DNA of 64,000 bases from a bacterium BMS3Bbin14 (GCA_002897615.1 BDTX01000025.1:1-64000); one strand, 5' to 3'; counted from the stretch's first letter, positions 43,184 to 52,300 are shown. Numbers and translations are program-made. The notes: a model not told the origin generated them from the letters alone.

Positions 43184-44131
43184 ATGGAATACAAGGATTA
43201 CTACCATATTCTCGGGGTTTCCCGGGATGCCACCCAGGATAAAATCAAACGGGCCTATCGCCGCCTCGCCCGCAAGTACCATCCCGACATCAGCAAGGAA
43301 ACCGACGCCGAGACAAAATTCAAGGATGTGGGGGAGGCCTACGAGGTCCTCAGTGATCCGGAAAAACGGGCCGCATATGACAAGTTCGGCGCCAACTGGC
43401 AAGCCGGTCAGGATTTCAAACCGCCGCCGAACTGGGATGCCGGTTTCGAATTTTCCGGGGCCGGATATACCGAGGCGGCCGGCGGCGGTTTCAGTGATTT
43501 TTTTGAAGAACTCTTCGGCCGCAGCCACTATACCGGCGGCGGAACCCGGAGAACCTTCCGAACGCAGGGTGAAAACCAGCATGCCAAAATCGTCATCCGC
43601 CTGCAGGATGCCTATCTCGGCTCCAAACAGACCATCACCCTGACCCGTCCGGTGGTTGACGAAAACGGTCATGTCACCACCAAACCTCATACCCTGCATG
43701 TCACCATTCCCAAAGGTATTATCGAGGGGCAGCGGATCAGGCTGGAAGGCCAGGGCATGCCGGGAACCGGCGGCGGAAAAAGCGGCGATCTCTATCTCGA
43801 AATCGCCTTTGCCGAAGACCCGCTCTTTCATGCTGAAAAACGGGATATCTACCTGACGCTGCCGGTCACCCCCTGGGAGGTGGCCCTCGGCGCCACGGTC
43901 ACCGTGCCCACCCTGGGCGGCAATGTCGAGCTCAAGATTCCGGCCGGCTCCCAGGGCGGCTCCAAGTTGCGCCTGAAGGGCCGGGGTCTCTGCAGCGCCA
44001 CGCAAACCGGTGATCAGTATGTGACACTGCGGATCGTCGTGCCCAAGCCCCGGACTAAAGAACAGAAAAAGCTGTACCAGGAAATGGCCCGCCTCATGCC
44101 GATAAACCCCAGAGAGAACATGGGGGTGTAA
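43184..44131 (+). CDS. cbpA: DnaJ-class co-chaperone (CbpA type)
   Basis: 315 residues. N-terminal J domain (MEYKDYYHILGVSRDATQDKIKRAYRRLARKYHPDIS...) with the HPD motif, Gly/Phe-rich linker with aromatic residues, no zinc-finger cysteines, then two substrate-binding beta domains (ending PKPRTKEQKKLYQEMARL). This is the CbpA/DnaJ class B layout. It delivers clients to DnaK. AAGGA precedes ATG by four bases. The next gene, five bases on, is its modulator CbpM. Confidence 0.93.
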   Translation: MEYKDYYHILGVSRDATQDKIKRAYRRLARKYHPDISKETDAETKFKDVGEAYEVLSDPEKRAAYDKFGANWQAGQDFKPPPNWDAGFEFSGAGYTEAAGGGFSDFFEELFGRSHYTGGGTRRTFRTQGENQHAKIVIRLQDAYLGSKQTITLTRPVVDENGHVTTKPHTLHVTIPKGIIEGQRIRLEGQGMPGTGGGKSGDLYLEIAFAEDPLFHAEKRDIYLTLPVTPWEVALGATVTVPTLGGNVELKIPAGSQGGSKLRLKGRGLCSATQTGDQYVTLRIVVPKPRTKEQKKLYQEMARLMPINPRENMGV

Positions 44132-44135
44132 AATA

Positions 44136-44441
44136 ATGCCACAAAACTTGACCCTGCTGACCGGAACGGTCCTTGATGAAGAGATGATCTGCAACCTGCG
44201 CGATCTGTGCGGCCTGTGCAATGTCTCTGCCGAGACGATTCACGAGATGATCGACGAAGGCCTGCTCAGGCCGAGGGGCAGCGGTCCGCAGCAATGGTGC
44301 TTTACCGCCGTTGAAATCCGCCGGACCCAGACCGCCCTCAGGCTGCAGCGTGACCTGCGGATCAACCTGCCCGGCTGCGCGCTGGTCCTGGATCTCCTCG
44401 AAGAACTGGAAGAACTGCGCCGGCTTAACCGCTGTCGTTAA
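44136..44441 (+). CDS. cbpM: Chaperone modulator CbpM (MerR-HTH like)
   Basis: 101 residues with the CbpM/MerR-like helix pattern: LRDLCGLCNVSAETIHEMIDEGLLRPRG, WCFTAVEIRRTQTALRLQRDLRINLPGCALVLDLLEELEELR. CbpM binds the J domain of CbpA and restrains it. Direct adjacency to the CbpA gene confirms the pairing. Confidence 0.9.
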   Translation: MPQNLTLLTGTVLDEEMICNLRDLCGLCNVSAETIHEMIDEGLLRPRGSGPQQWCFTAVEIRRTQTALRLQRDLRINLPGCALVLDLLEELEELRRLNRCR

Positions 44442-44577
44442 GCCGGGTCCTTATCTTCTGCTTATCTCGGATGGTACCCATCAAAAAACGTTATTTTTGC
44501 CCGATATCCCGGAGCGTTGAGAGGCCATTGGCAATCGGCGGCCTTCCGGCTCCACCTCAAGCCGTCACGGATCCAGG

Positions 44578-45936
44578 ATGTATCTCAGCAACACAACTCT
44601 TCTGATCCTGGCCGGCCTGGCCTTGACCGGGCTGGCCCTGACCTGCTTTTACAGCGTTTTGGCCCTGCGCCGGGCGCGCCGTCAGCTCCTCCTCTGTTCA
44701 GCCCGGGCGGAACAGCAGCAAAGCGCATTGACCATGCTTGAGCAGACCGCAACGCGGCTGCGCAACGAACGGACCGGCCTGCAGAATGAAAACCGGGACC
44801 TGGCCGCCCGGCGGGCCGCTTTGCAAACCGCGCTGGCAGCGGCGGAAAAGCAGGCCGATACCGGCCGGACCCTGCTCGAAGCCACCCGCAAACAGCTGGA
44901 ATCTGACTTTCAGATCCTGGCTGACCGGATCTTTACGGAAAAGGGACAAATACTGAGCCAAAAACACCAGACGGCGCTGGCAGCACTTCTGAACCCGGTC
45001 AGGGAGCAACTTGGCGAGTTCAAGAAAAAAGTCGAAGACGTCTATGACCGGGAATCCCGGGATCGAATTTCCCTGGTCAAGGAAATCGAACATCTCAAAA
45101 CCCTCAACCAGCAGATCGGCAAGGACGCCGTCAACCTGACGAACGCCCTGAAAAGCCAAAACAAGGTGCAGGGGCTCTGGGGCGAGATGATTCTTGAGCG
45201 ACTGCTGGAGGATTCCGGTCTCCAGCGCGGTCACGAATTCGACACCCAGGTCGGCCTGAAAGACAAAAACGGCCGGACCCGCCTGCCCGACGTCATTATC
45301 CATCTCCCCAAGGGCAGAGACATCATCATCGACGCCAAGGTCTCACTCGCGGCCTTTGAACAGGCCAGCCGGGCGGAAACCCCGGAGGAACAGCAACACT
45401 ACCTGCAAGACCATCTCGACTCGCTCAAAAAACACATCCACAGCCTGGCCGGTAAAGAATATCATCTGCTGCCGGGGGTCAACTGCCCGGACTTTGTCCT
45501 GCTCTTCATGCCGACCGAGGGCGCTTTCCAGACCGCCGTCAGCCGGGAGCCGGAACTGCTGACCGAGGCCATGCGGAAAAAAATCATCCTGGCCAGCCCC
45601 TCGACTCTGCTGGCTATTCTGCGCACAATCAACCACATGTGGCGCCAGGAGGAGCAAAACCGCAACAGTTTAGCTATTGCCAAACAGGCCGGGAATCTTT
45701 ATGATAAATTTATAGGATTTGTTGAGGCCCTTGAAGAGGTCGGCGGCCGGTTGAACCAGACCGTTGAGGCCTGGCAGCTGGCTCGAAAACGCCTGACCTC
45801 GGGCAAGGGCAACCTCATCAGCCGTGCCGAGGCCTTGAGAAAGCTGGGCGTGCAGAACACCAAGAGGCTGCCCTCTTCAGTGGCAGTCGAAGAGGATGAA
45901 GCTGTCTGCCCTGAACATAGCAACCTGAATTCGTGA
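44578..45936 (+). CDS. rmuC: DNA recombination protein RmuC
   Basis: 452 residues. N-terminal membrane anchor (TTLLILAGLALTGLALTCFYSVLAL), a long coiled coil (about 30-190), and the RmuC endonuclease-like core KVQGLWGEMILERLLEDSGLQRGHEFDTQ, LPDVIIHLPKGRDIIIDAKVSLAAFE, LLFMPTEGAFQTAV. RmuC limits recombination at inverted repeats. Its last codons and TGA stop (45934-45936) lie inside the left end of a family A repeat, so the extreme C-terminus has been replaced by the element. Confidence 0.94.
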   Translation: MYLSNTTLLILAGLALTGLALTCFYSVLALRRARRQLLLCSARAEQQQSALTMLEQTATRLRNERTGLQNENRDLAARRAALQTALAAAEKQADTGRTLLEATRKQLESDFQILADRIFTEKGQILSQKHQTALAALLNPVREQLGEFKKKVEDVYDRESRDRISLVKEIEHLKTLNQQIGKDAVNLTNALKSQNKVQGLWGEMILERLLEDSGLQRGHEFDTQVGLKDKNGRTRLPDVIIHLPKGRDIIIDAKVSLAAFEQASRAETPEEQQHYLQDHLDSLKKHIHSLAGKEYHLLPGVNCPDFVLLFMPTEGAFQTAVSREPELLTEAMRKKIILASPSTLLAILRTINHMWRQEEQNRNSLAIAKQAGNLYDKFIGFVEALEEVGGRLNQTVEAWQLARKRLTSGKGNLISRAEALRKLGVQNTKRLPSSVAVEEDEAVCPEHSNLNS

Positions 45937-46141
45937 GCGTTCGAGAATGGTGCAGATGCAAGGCGGCAGCGATGTTGATTATCCTGGTGTGATATCAACG
46001 AGTTGCCAACGCAGCAGCTGCGCCGTTATCGGGCGCCCCGCAGGGCGGCGCGGTGAAGAGTATAAAATGCATTTATTCGTCAATAATGCAATAAATTCCA
46101 CATATTGCCTGGAATATTCCTCGAGCCGTCACGGATTCAGG
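45924..46141. repeat. Family A intergenic element, long composite copy
   Basis: 218 bp from CCTGAATTCGTGAGCG to ACGGATTCAGG. The left ~90 bp (CGTTCGAGAATGGTGCAGATGCAAGGCGG) matches, inverted, the right half of the copy at 60047. The right ~125 bp (GTTATCGGGCGCCCCGCAGGGCGGCGCGG...AAATGCATTTATTCGTC...) matches the copy at 54290. It looks like two half-different elements joined. It supplies the rmuC stop codon and leaves no gene in the gap to 46214. Confidence 0.8.
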
Positions 46142-46213
46142 AGCGAGTGTCCGGCCAAGCCGGAGACTCACGAAACCATGATTCAAAAAACATTATAACC
46201 TCAGGAGGATGTC

Positions 46214-46666
46214 ATGAAACGATATGCTGCTATCTTGATTATTTCCGGTTTTTTTCTCGCTTCCTGCGCGGGCACCAATATGAACAAGGGCCAGCAGGGC
46301 GCACTTGGCGGAGCTGCCGGCGGCGCCCTGGTCGGCCAGATCATCGGCCATAACACGGAGTCCACCCTGATCGGCGCGGCGGTCGGCACCATGCTCGGCT
46401 ACATTGTCGGCAACGAGATGGACAAATACGACCGTCAACAGCTCAACCATGTCTATGAACGGGGCGTGTCCGGCAGTACATCCTCGTGGGTGAATCCGGA
46501 TACGGGTTATCAGTACCGGGTCACACCGCAACCCGCCTACACTACCCCCGACAAGCGGGTCTGCCGAAAGGCTGAAATCGATGCGATCATCAACGGCAGG
46601 CAGCAAAAAACGTACACCACGGCCTGCCGGGACCGGAACGGCCGCTGGCAGCTGCGGAGTAATTAA
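46214..46666 (+). CDS. Glycine-zipper outer-membrane lipoprotein (17-kDa antigen type)
   Basis: 150 residues after a strong AGGAGG. Lipobox at the end of the signal peptide (GFFLASC19AG), then a glycine zipper (GALGGAAGGALVGQIIG and LIGAAVGTMLGYIVGNEMD) that inserts in or lines the membrane, and a C-terminal domain with the RVCRKAEIDAIINGRQQKTYTTACRDRNGRWQL pattern seen in the 17-kDa antigen / RcsF-like group. Envelope stability is the likely role. Confidence 0.88.
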   Translation: MKRYAAILIISGFFLASCAGTNMNKGQQGALGGAAGGALVGQIIGHNTESTLIGAAVGTMLGYIVGNEMDKYDRQQLNHVYERGVSGSTSSWVNPDTGYQYRVTPQPAYTTPDKRVCRKAEIDAIINGRQQKTYTTACRDRNGRWQLRSN

Positions 46667-46673
46667 ACCCGCC

Positions 46674-47075
46674 ATGCCGGCGGGAAAATTCGCGGTCTCC
46701 ACCTCCGCCCGGATGGAGTTTGTGGATATCACGAATCAGGTTCAGCAGGCGGTAACGGCAAGCGGCGTCCGCGATGGCGTCTGTTTTGTCTATAACCCTC
46801 ATACCACGGCCGGTCTGACCATCAACGAAGGGGCGGACCCGGCCGTGCAGCATGACCTGCTGGGGGTTTTCCGGGAAATGGTGCCGCAGTCCTACCCTTA
46901 CCGTCACCTGGAGGGCAACTCGCCGGCCCACGCGATGGCGACCATGACCGGCAGTTCGGTCACGGTCTTTATCGATTCCGGCCGTCTGCAGCTTGGCACC
47001 TGGCAGCATATCTTCTTCTGTGAATTTGACGGCCCCAGGAACCGCAAGGTCTTCTGGAAAATCCAGGCAGGTTAA
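46674..47075 (+). CDS. yjbQ: YjbQ family protein (UPF0047)
   Basis: 133 residues from ATG at 46674, seven bases behind the lipoprotein gene. Family core VCFVYNPHTTAGLTINEGADPAVQHDLL, HLEGNSPAHAMATMTGSSVTVFIDSGRLQLGTWQHIFFCEFDGPRNRKVF. Family members have weak thiamine-phosphate synthase activity; the true role is unclear. The conserved His residues (H802-type HTTAG, HLEGN, HAMA, WQHIFF) that form the metal-like site are all present. Confidence 0.93.
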   Translation: MPAGKFAVSTSARMEFVDITNQVQQAVTASGVRDGVCFVYNPHTTAGLTINEGADPAVQHDLLGVFREMVPQSYPYRHLEGNSPAHAMATMTGSSVTVFIDSGRLQLGTWQHIFFCEFDGPRNRKVFWKIQAG

Positions 47076-47079
47076 AGGG

Positions 47080-47331
47080 ATGGGGGAGAAAGAGGGGGAA
47101 ATCTGTTTCGGCCTGAACCGGACAACCGACGAGGAATCCCTGGCAGCTTTCCTGCGACTTTTCAACAAGAAAGACCTGACCTCGGTACTCATCCCCCGCA
47201 TGACGGACGATGAAATAATGCGGGTCGTTGACCTGCTTACCGATATCATGCACAATCATTTGCAGGAGAAAGAGTACCACGAGCTGTTTTTAGGGGACAA
47301 ACGTCATTCCGATCGTGTCTCGCGGCTTTAA
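47080..47331 (+). CDS. Small cytoplasmic protein of unknown function
   Basis: 83 residues from ATG at 47080, four bases after yjbQ and 17 before the UbiD gene. Acidic and helical (TTDEESLAAFLRLFNKKDLTSVLIPRMTDDEIMRVVDLLTDIMHNHLQEKEYHELFLG). There is no signal peptide or cysteine motif. No family recognised; tight spacing on both sides supports it as a real gene in this operon. Confidence 0.75.
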   Translation: MGEKEGEICFGLNRTTDEESLAAFLRLFNKKDLTSVLIPRMTDDEIMRVVDLLTDIMHNHLQEKEYHELFLGDKRHSDRVSRL

Positions 47332-47348
47332 AGTGGAATTTTGCCAAC

Positions 47349-49121
47349 ATGAAGCCCATCCTTAACCTGCGAGACTTTCTCGACATTCTCCGCCGCGAGA
47401 ACGAACTGCTGACCATCGACGTCCCGGTTGATCCCTACCTGGAAATCGCCGAAATCCATCGGCGGGTCATTGGCCGGGGCGGCCCGGCCCTGTTGTTCAC
47501 CAACGTCAAAAATTCTTCCTTCCCGGTGGTAACCAACCTCTTCGGCTGCGACCGTCGTCTTGAACTGGCCTTCGGCCGCAGGCCCCTGGACTTTGTCCGT
47601 GACCTGGTCAACCTGGCCGAACATCTGCTGCCGCCCTCCCTCGACACCCTGCGGCGGGTCCGGCCGCTCATCGGCCAGACCTTGAAAATCGGCATGAAAA
47701 ACATCCGCCACGCGCCGATACTCGAATCCCTGCAAAAACCGGCCCGCCTTACGGAGCTGCCCCTCCTGACCTGCTGGCATTCGGACGGCGGCGCCTTTGT
47801 CACCCTGCCCCTGGTCTACACGGAGCATCCCGACGGCCGCGGCCACAATCTCGGCATGTATCGAATCCAGCGCTTTGATGACACCACCACCGGCATCCAC
47901 TGGCAGATCCACAAGGGCGGCGGCTTCCATTATTTTGCGGCCGAGGAGCAGAACCGGGCGCTGCCCCTGACTCTTTTCATCGGCGGCCCGCCCGCCCTGA
48001 TGCTGGCAGCCATTGCCCCCTTGCCCGAAGACATCCCGGAGCTGATGCTCGCCTCCCTCCTGCAGGGGAAAAAACTGGCAATGACCCCGGACCCGCTGGG
48101 CGGCCACCGGCTGGTCGCCCAGGCCGAATTTGCAATCAAGGGCAGCGTGCCGCCCAAACTGCGGCGGCCCGAAGGACCATTTGGCGACCATTACGGCTAC
48201 AACTCCCTGCAGCACGATTATCCCGTCTTTCAGACCACCCATCTCTACCATCGCCGGGACGCCATTTATCCTGCCACGGTGGTCGGCCGGCCCAGACAGG
48301 AAGATTTTTTTATCGGCAATTTCCTCCAGGACCTGCTGTCGCCGCTCTTTCCCCTGGTCATGAAGGGGGTGCTGCAGCTCAAGACCTTCGGCGAAACAGG
48401 ATTTCACTGCCTGGCCGCGGCCCGGGTTGCCGACCGATATCCCCGCGAGGCCTTTGCCTCCGGGCTGAGGATCCTGAGCGAGGGGCAACTGTCACTGACC
48501 AAATTCCTGATCGTGACGGACGGCAGCCTGGACGTCGCCGATTTCCCCAAACTCTGGACCCATGTCCTGGAACGGATCCAGTGGGAGCGGGACCTTTTTA
48601 TCTTTGCCAACGTCTCCCAGGACACCCTGGATTATACCGGACCATCGGTCAACCAGGGGTCCAAGGCCATGATGATGGGCCTGGGCAGGGAAAAACGGCG
48701 CAACCTGCCGGAAACATTTTCCGGTTCCCTGCCGGACACCGCCCGCAAACCTTATGTCTACCTGCCCGGCACCCTGGTCGTTGAAGGGGACACCTATGAA
48801 AAGGCCCCCGGCCTGGCCGGGGAACTCGCCAGTTGGCCGGGGCTCGCCGACTGGCCGGTCGTCCTGCTGGTCGATTCGACCGCCGGGGCCACCAGCAGCC
48901 TGCAGGAATTTCTCTGGACCTTTTTCACCCGCTTTGAACCGGCGGCGGATATCCACGGGGCCAGCCAGACCGTTCGCCGCTTTCACGTCGGCCTGACCCC
49001 GCCCATCGTCTTTGACTGCCGGATGAAACCCTGGTACACCGAGGTCCTGGCCGTGGATCCGGCCACCAAAAAACTGGTGGACGGAAAAATAAAATCCATG
49101 CTTCCGGCGCAGTGGCGGTAA
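47349..49121 (+). CDS. UbiD family decarboxylase (menaquinone-type)
   Basis: 590 residues, the length of the menaquinone-biosynthesis UbiD branch. Prenyl-FMN-binding region GMYRIQRFDDTTTGIHWQIHKGG, the acidic catalytic set in the EGPFGDHYGYNS stretch, and C-terminal VVGRPRQEDFFIG and the KPWYTEVLAVDP end. UbiD enzymes need prenylated FMN from UbiX, not found in the window. The branch is usually linked to the futalosine or classical menaquinone route, which fits an anaerobe relying on menaquinone. The exact substrate cannot be fixed from the sequence. Confidence 0.88.
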   Translation: MKPILNLRDFLDILRRENELLTIDVPVDPYLEIAEIHRRVIGRGGPALLFTNVKNSSFPVVTNLFGCDRRLELAFGRRPLDFVRDLVNLAEHLLPPSLDTLRRVRPLIGQTLKIGMKNIRHAPILESLQKPARLTELPLLTCWHSDGGAFVTLPLVYTEHPDGRGHNLGMYRIQRFDDTTTGIHWQIHKGGGFHYFAAEEQNRALPLTLFIGGPPALMLAAIAPLPEDIPELMLASLLQGKKLAMTPDPLGGHRLVAQAEFAIKGSVPPKLRRPEGPFGDHYGYNSLQHDYPVFQTTHLYHRRDAIYPATVVGRPRQEDFFIGNFLQDLLSPLFPLVMKGVLQLKTFGETGFHCLAAARVADRYPREAFASGLRILSEGQLSLTKFLIVTDGSLDVADFPKLWTHVLERIQWERDLFIFANVSQDTLDYTGPSVNQGSKAMMMGLGREKRRNLPETFSGSLPDTARKPYVYLPGTLVVEGDTYEKAPGLAGELASWPGLADWPVVLLVDSTAGATSSLQEFLWTFFTRFEPAADIHGASQTVRRFHVGLTPPIVFDCRMKPWYTEVLAVDPATKKLVDGKIKSMLPAQWR

Positions 49122-49194
49122 CGGACCATGGACGTACTCTCCTGCTCCCCTGCCTGCCGCCGGCTCCGGCCCCCCTGCCCCTGCTCCTGAGCCG

Positions 49195-49917
49195 ATGGCG
49201 GACCGGTTGCAGAAAATCATGGCCAGGGCCGGAATCGCCTCCCGCCGCAAGGCCGAGGAACTGATTCTCCAGGGCCGGGTTGCCGTTGACGGCCGCGTGG
49301 TCACCGAACTGGGGATCAAGGTGGACCCGGAGACGCAAACCATCACCTTTGACGGCCGTCCGGTCACCTCTGAAAAAAAAATCTATCTTTTGCTCAACAA
49401 ACCGACCGGTTACGTAACAACCCTGTCCGACCCGCAGGGCCGGCCCATTGTTACCGACCTGCTGCCGGATATATCCCAGCGTGTCTTCCCGGTAGGACGG
49501 CTTGATTTCGATACCTCAGGGGCCCTCATCCTGACCAATGACGGCCGGCTGGGCCATTTTATCCTGCACCCCCGCTTTGAGGTCAACAAAACCTATGCCG
49601 CCACCGTTGCGGGAAGGCCGGACAGCCGGCAACTGCGGCAGCTGGAAAAAGGTATCCTGATCGACGGCCACCGGACCTGGCCGGCCAAGGTGCGGATTCT
49701 TGAGCGAAAAGCCGCCGAAACCACCCTGGAACTCATTATTCATGAAGGGAAAAAACGACAGGTCCGCAAGATGCTGGCCGCCATCGGTTACCCGGTCAAA
49801 AAGCTGGAGCGCACAGCCTATGGAGAGCTGACGCTGAACGGACTACAGCGTGGCAAGTACCGCCGTCTGACGGAAAGAGACCTGAAAAAGATATTTTCAG
49901 GCAAAATTCCCTTTTAA
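49195..49917 (+). CDS. rluB: Ribosomal large-subunit pseudouridine synthase (RluB/E/F family)
   Basis: 240 residues. N-terminal S4 RNA-binding domain (RLQKIMARAGIASRRKAEELILQGRVAVDGRV) and the synthase domain with catalytic Asp in VGRLDFDTSGALILTNDG, plus KTYAATVAGRPD and the C-terminal EGKKRQVRKMLAAIGYPVKKLERTAYG. It most resembles RluB, which modifies helix 69-adjacent 23S rRNA in bacteria; assignment between RluB and close relatives is not firm. Confidence 0.92.
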   Translation: MADRLQKIMARAGIASRRKAEELILQGRVAVDGRVVTELGIKVDPETQTITFDGRPVTSEKKIYLLLNKPTGYVTTLSDPQGRPIVTDLLPDISQRVFPVGRLDFDTSGALILTNDGRLGHFILHPRFEVNKTYAATVAGRPDSRQLRQLEKGILIDGHRTWPAKVRILERKAAETTLELIIHEGKKRQVRKMLAAIGYPVKKLERTAYGELTLNGLQRGKYRRLTERDLKKIFSGKIPF

Positions 49918-50057
49918 TTGATGCGTATGTTTAGCAGCCCCGGCAAAAGATCGCCGCAACCACGCGGATCGACCGACCCTCTTTTGTCTCCGCTGTCCTG
50001 ATGCAGCCGACGGCGGATATTGATCTTCGCGGTTCTCTGCCGTCCGGCGGCCCGGGG

Positions 50058-50810
50058 TCACCCCTGAATGGCATAACCGCCATCTACCACGATAACCTGG
50101 CCCTGGATCATGGAGCTCAGGTCACTACAGAGAAAAAGCGCCAGATCGGCCACATCCTCCGGAGTAGTCAAACGGCCCAGCGGGGTGCGTTGCAGGGAAA
50201 AATCGATAATCTCGTCACGGTTGGGAAATTTCTTCAGGGCGTCCGTATCAACCACCCCGGCGCTGATGGTGTTGACATTGATGCCCAGGGGGCCGAACTC
50301 CACCGCCAGGTGCCGGACCAGCGACTCCAGGGCGGCCTTCGAAGCGCCGACCACGGTGTAATTTTCGACCCCCCGGGCCGCTCCCAGGCTGGAAACGGCC
50401 ATGATCTTTCCGCCCTTGGCCATCATGGGCACCGCATTCTGGGTCAGGGTCAGCAGGGCCCGGGCATTGATATCCATGGCCCAGTTCCAATGCCGGGTCG
50501 TCAGCTCCATGACCGGTTTTAATACGCCTGACGCCGCGTTACTGACCAGGATGTCGAGATGATCATAGACGGTCCGGATCTCGTCGAATATCCTGGTCAC
50601 GTCCTCTTCCCGGGCGACATTCGCCTTGACCGCCATGCAACGAACGCCCTTGCCTTCAATGGCCGCGACCGTCTCCTCGGCATCCCGCCGATGGCGTACA
50701 TAGTTGATGACCACATCCGCGCCCTGTTCTGCCAGGCGCAGGGCAATGGCCCGGCCGATTCCCCTGGAACCGCCGGTAATAAGGGCTACCTTGCCATGCA
50801 GATCAAACAT
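50058..50810 (-). CDS. fabL: FabL-like enoyl-ACP reductase (SDR)
   Basis: 250 residues. Rossmann motif TGGSRGIGRAIA and NAASG replace. The active region SSLGAARGVENYTVVGASKAALESLVRHLAVEFGP has Tyr and Lys six residues apart (Y-x6-K), the mark of enoyl reductases rather than the Y-x3-K of ketoreductases. This stretch and DTDALKKFPNRDE closely follow Bacillus FabL. It would reduce enoyl-ACP in fatty acid synthesis with NADPH. Ordinary SDR ketoreductase function is the less likely alternative. Confidence 0.8.
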   Translation of the reverse strand: MFDLHGKVALITGGSRGIGRAIALRLAEQGADVVINYVRHRRDAEETVAAIEGKGVRCMAVKANVAREEDVTRIFDEIRTVYDHLDILVSNAASGVLKPVMELTTRHWNWAMDINARALLTLTQNAVPMMAKGGKIMAVSSLGAARGVENYTVVGASKAALESLVRHLAVEFGPLGINVNTISAGVVDTDALKKFPNRDEIIDFSLQRTPLGRLTTPEDVADLALFLCSDLSSMIQGQVIVVDGGYAIQG

Positions 50811-50920
50811 ATATTTCTCCTCACTTCAAACAAGGGGTAACGTTCTTCGGTTCTTAGCAGTCGACGGCCTGTCAATGTAATCAGTTAGCTTGACGAATGC
50901 AACCGGCAAGCGGCCAGGAT

Positions 50921-51853
50921 TCAGGAAAGACCATGCAGCACCCTTCTTATACTGCTGCGGACAAAACGAAAGGGGTTAAAACGGATGGGAGTCAGTTCGC
51001 GCGGGACCTGGAAATTCGTTACCGGAAAATCCCCCGGCGCGAGCAGGGGAAAATCAAGCTCCGCCAGCCTGGTCCCGGCCAGCCCGGCATTGTCGCAGGC
51101 CTGCCACAGCGGGCTGGCCTCCGGCTCAAGACCGATTATTGCCAGCAGGGCCCGGTCAACGGCAACCGGATTCGTTGAACCGGCCAGGACTCCCAGTTGA
51201 CATGGTTTGCCGTTAAGGGGACCGGTTTCATGCATGGCGGTTATGCCGTCCACCAGGGTGATGCCGTCCGGCAGCACGGCCAGCAATTCAACCAGCAGGG
51301 ACTCGAAAAGACCCGGCGAGCCGCCGTGCTCCATGTGCCACCAGGCCTTGCGCATGCCGGCAAGACAACCGAAGCAGTTCTTCACGGCCAGGGTCACCCG
51401 CAGCTGGGTATGCGCCTTGACCCGTGGCAGGTTGATCAACAGGTCGCAATCCAGGGCCTCGGCCGCCAGCCCGGCGCTGACCCCCGAGGGCAGCACCAGT
51501 TTGCGAACCTTTTTGAAATCGGTAACCCGGACGGATAACTTCCGGAGCTGACCGAGGAGGCCAAGCTTTTTCAGAACTCCGGTAGCCGTGCCGAAGGCGG
51601 GGGAATCGCCGAGCGAAACCCGGGCCCCGCGATCCAGAAAACAGCGGGCCGCGGCCAGGATGAAAGCGGCCTCGGTACAGGCCAGGGGCCCTTGGCGGCT
51701 GCTGATCAGGTTGGGCTTGAGCAGGACATGCGTTGAGCTGAAACCGATGCCGGCCAGACAGGTGTCGACCAGTTGGTCAAGCCCTGCCGCCAGCCCCGCC
51801 GGTCCGTAATCAGGACAATGACGGAGAGCAACACGTTTTGAGCTGAGATTCAT
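50921..51853 (-). CDS. DUF362 family protein
   Basis: 310 residues from ATG at 51853. Upstream starts are excluded because a terminator hairpin (51946-51984) lies across the longer frame. Family pattern: HVLLKPNLISSRQGPLACTEAAFILAAARCFLDRGARVSLGDSPAFGTA, DCDLLINLPRVKAHTQLRVTLAVKNCFG, LVDGITAMHETGPLNG and VAVDRALLAIIGLEP. DUF362 proteins are common in anaerobes, often as iron-sulfur flavoprotein-linked enzymes of unknown reaction. No ferredoxin-type Cys cluster is present here. Confidence 0.85.
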   Translation of the reverse strand: MNLSSKRVALRHCPDYGPAGLAAGLDQLVDTCLAGIGFSSTHVLLKPNLISSRQGPLACTEAAFILAAARCFLDRGARVSLGDSPAFGTATGVLKKLGLLGQLRKLSVRVTDFKKVRKLVLPSGVSAGLAAEALDCDLLINLPRVKAHTQLRVTLAVKNCFGCLAGMRKAWWHMEHGGSPGLFESLLVELLAVLPDGITLVDGITAMHETGPLNGKPCQLGVLAGSTNPVAVDRALLAIIGLEPEASPLWQACDNAGLAGTRLAELDFPLLAPGDFPVTNFQVPRELTPIRFNPFRFVRSSIRRVLHGLS

Positions 51854-51945
51854 GAGCTGCCGGGTCGGGAAATTGCCGGGCTCCGCCACCTTTTTGCCGG
51901 CCGGAACGGTCCGCGGATTGCACACAGAAAGGGCACAATGATGAA

Positions 51946-51984
51946 CAAAAAAAACCGGCTCAGCCAAAAAACGGCTGAGCCGGG
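51946..51984 (-). terminator. Terminator behind acnA
   Basis: Perfect 11-bp stem CCGGCTCAGCC/GGCTGAGCCGG (51955-51965, 51973-51983) followed on the minus strand by a run of eight T. It ends minus-strand transcripts from acnA before the DUF362 gene. The 286 bases between it and 52271 are AT-rich and show no gene. Confidence 0.9.
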
Positions 51985-52270
51985 AAAAAAGGAGAAAAGA
52001 GATGAAGAATTATCCATAATATAGCAATTAACATGCCAACAATGGGGTGTCGATTGATATATTTGTTTTATCATCTATTATCAACAAGTTGGCCGCAAAA
52101 TCCAAAGCAGGATGACTTTGTTTTACGGCCGGAGGATATAATTTATTATACAACAATCGGCTGGCCTGCCGATGGATCTGATTTAAATATCACGACAAAT
52201 CAACACATTACATCATGTTCCATTTTTTTGACACTAAATACTATTTATAATACGAAATTGAAATCAATTG

Positions 52271-52300
52271 CCTGAATCCGTGAGCCGTCATGGATTCAGG
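52271..52300. repeat. Family A element reduced to its two ends
   Basis: 30 bp: CCTGAATCCGTGAGCCGTCATGGATTCAGG, that is, left and right terminal repeats without the core. It provides the acnA stop codon (TGA at 52296-52298 on the minus strand). Confidence 0.8.

Noticed and set aside
51854-51967. N-terminal extension of the DUF362 gene
   Set aside because: A strong terminator hairpin lies in it and the residues do not match the family.
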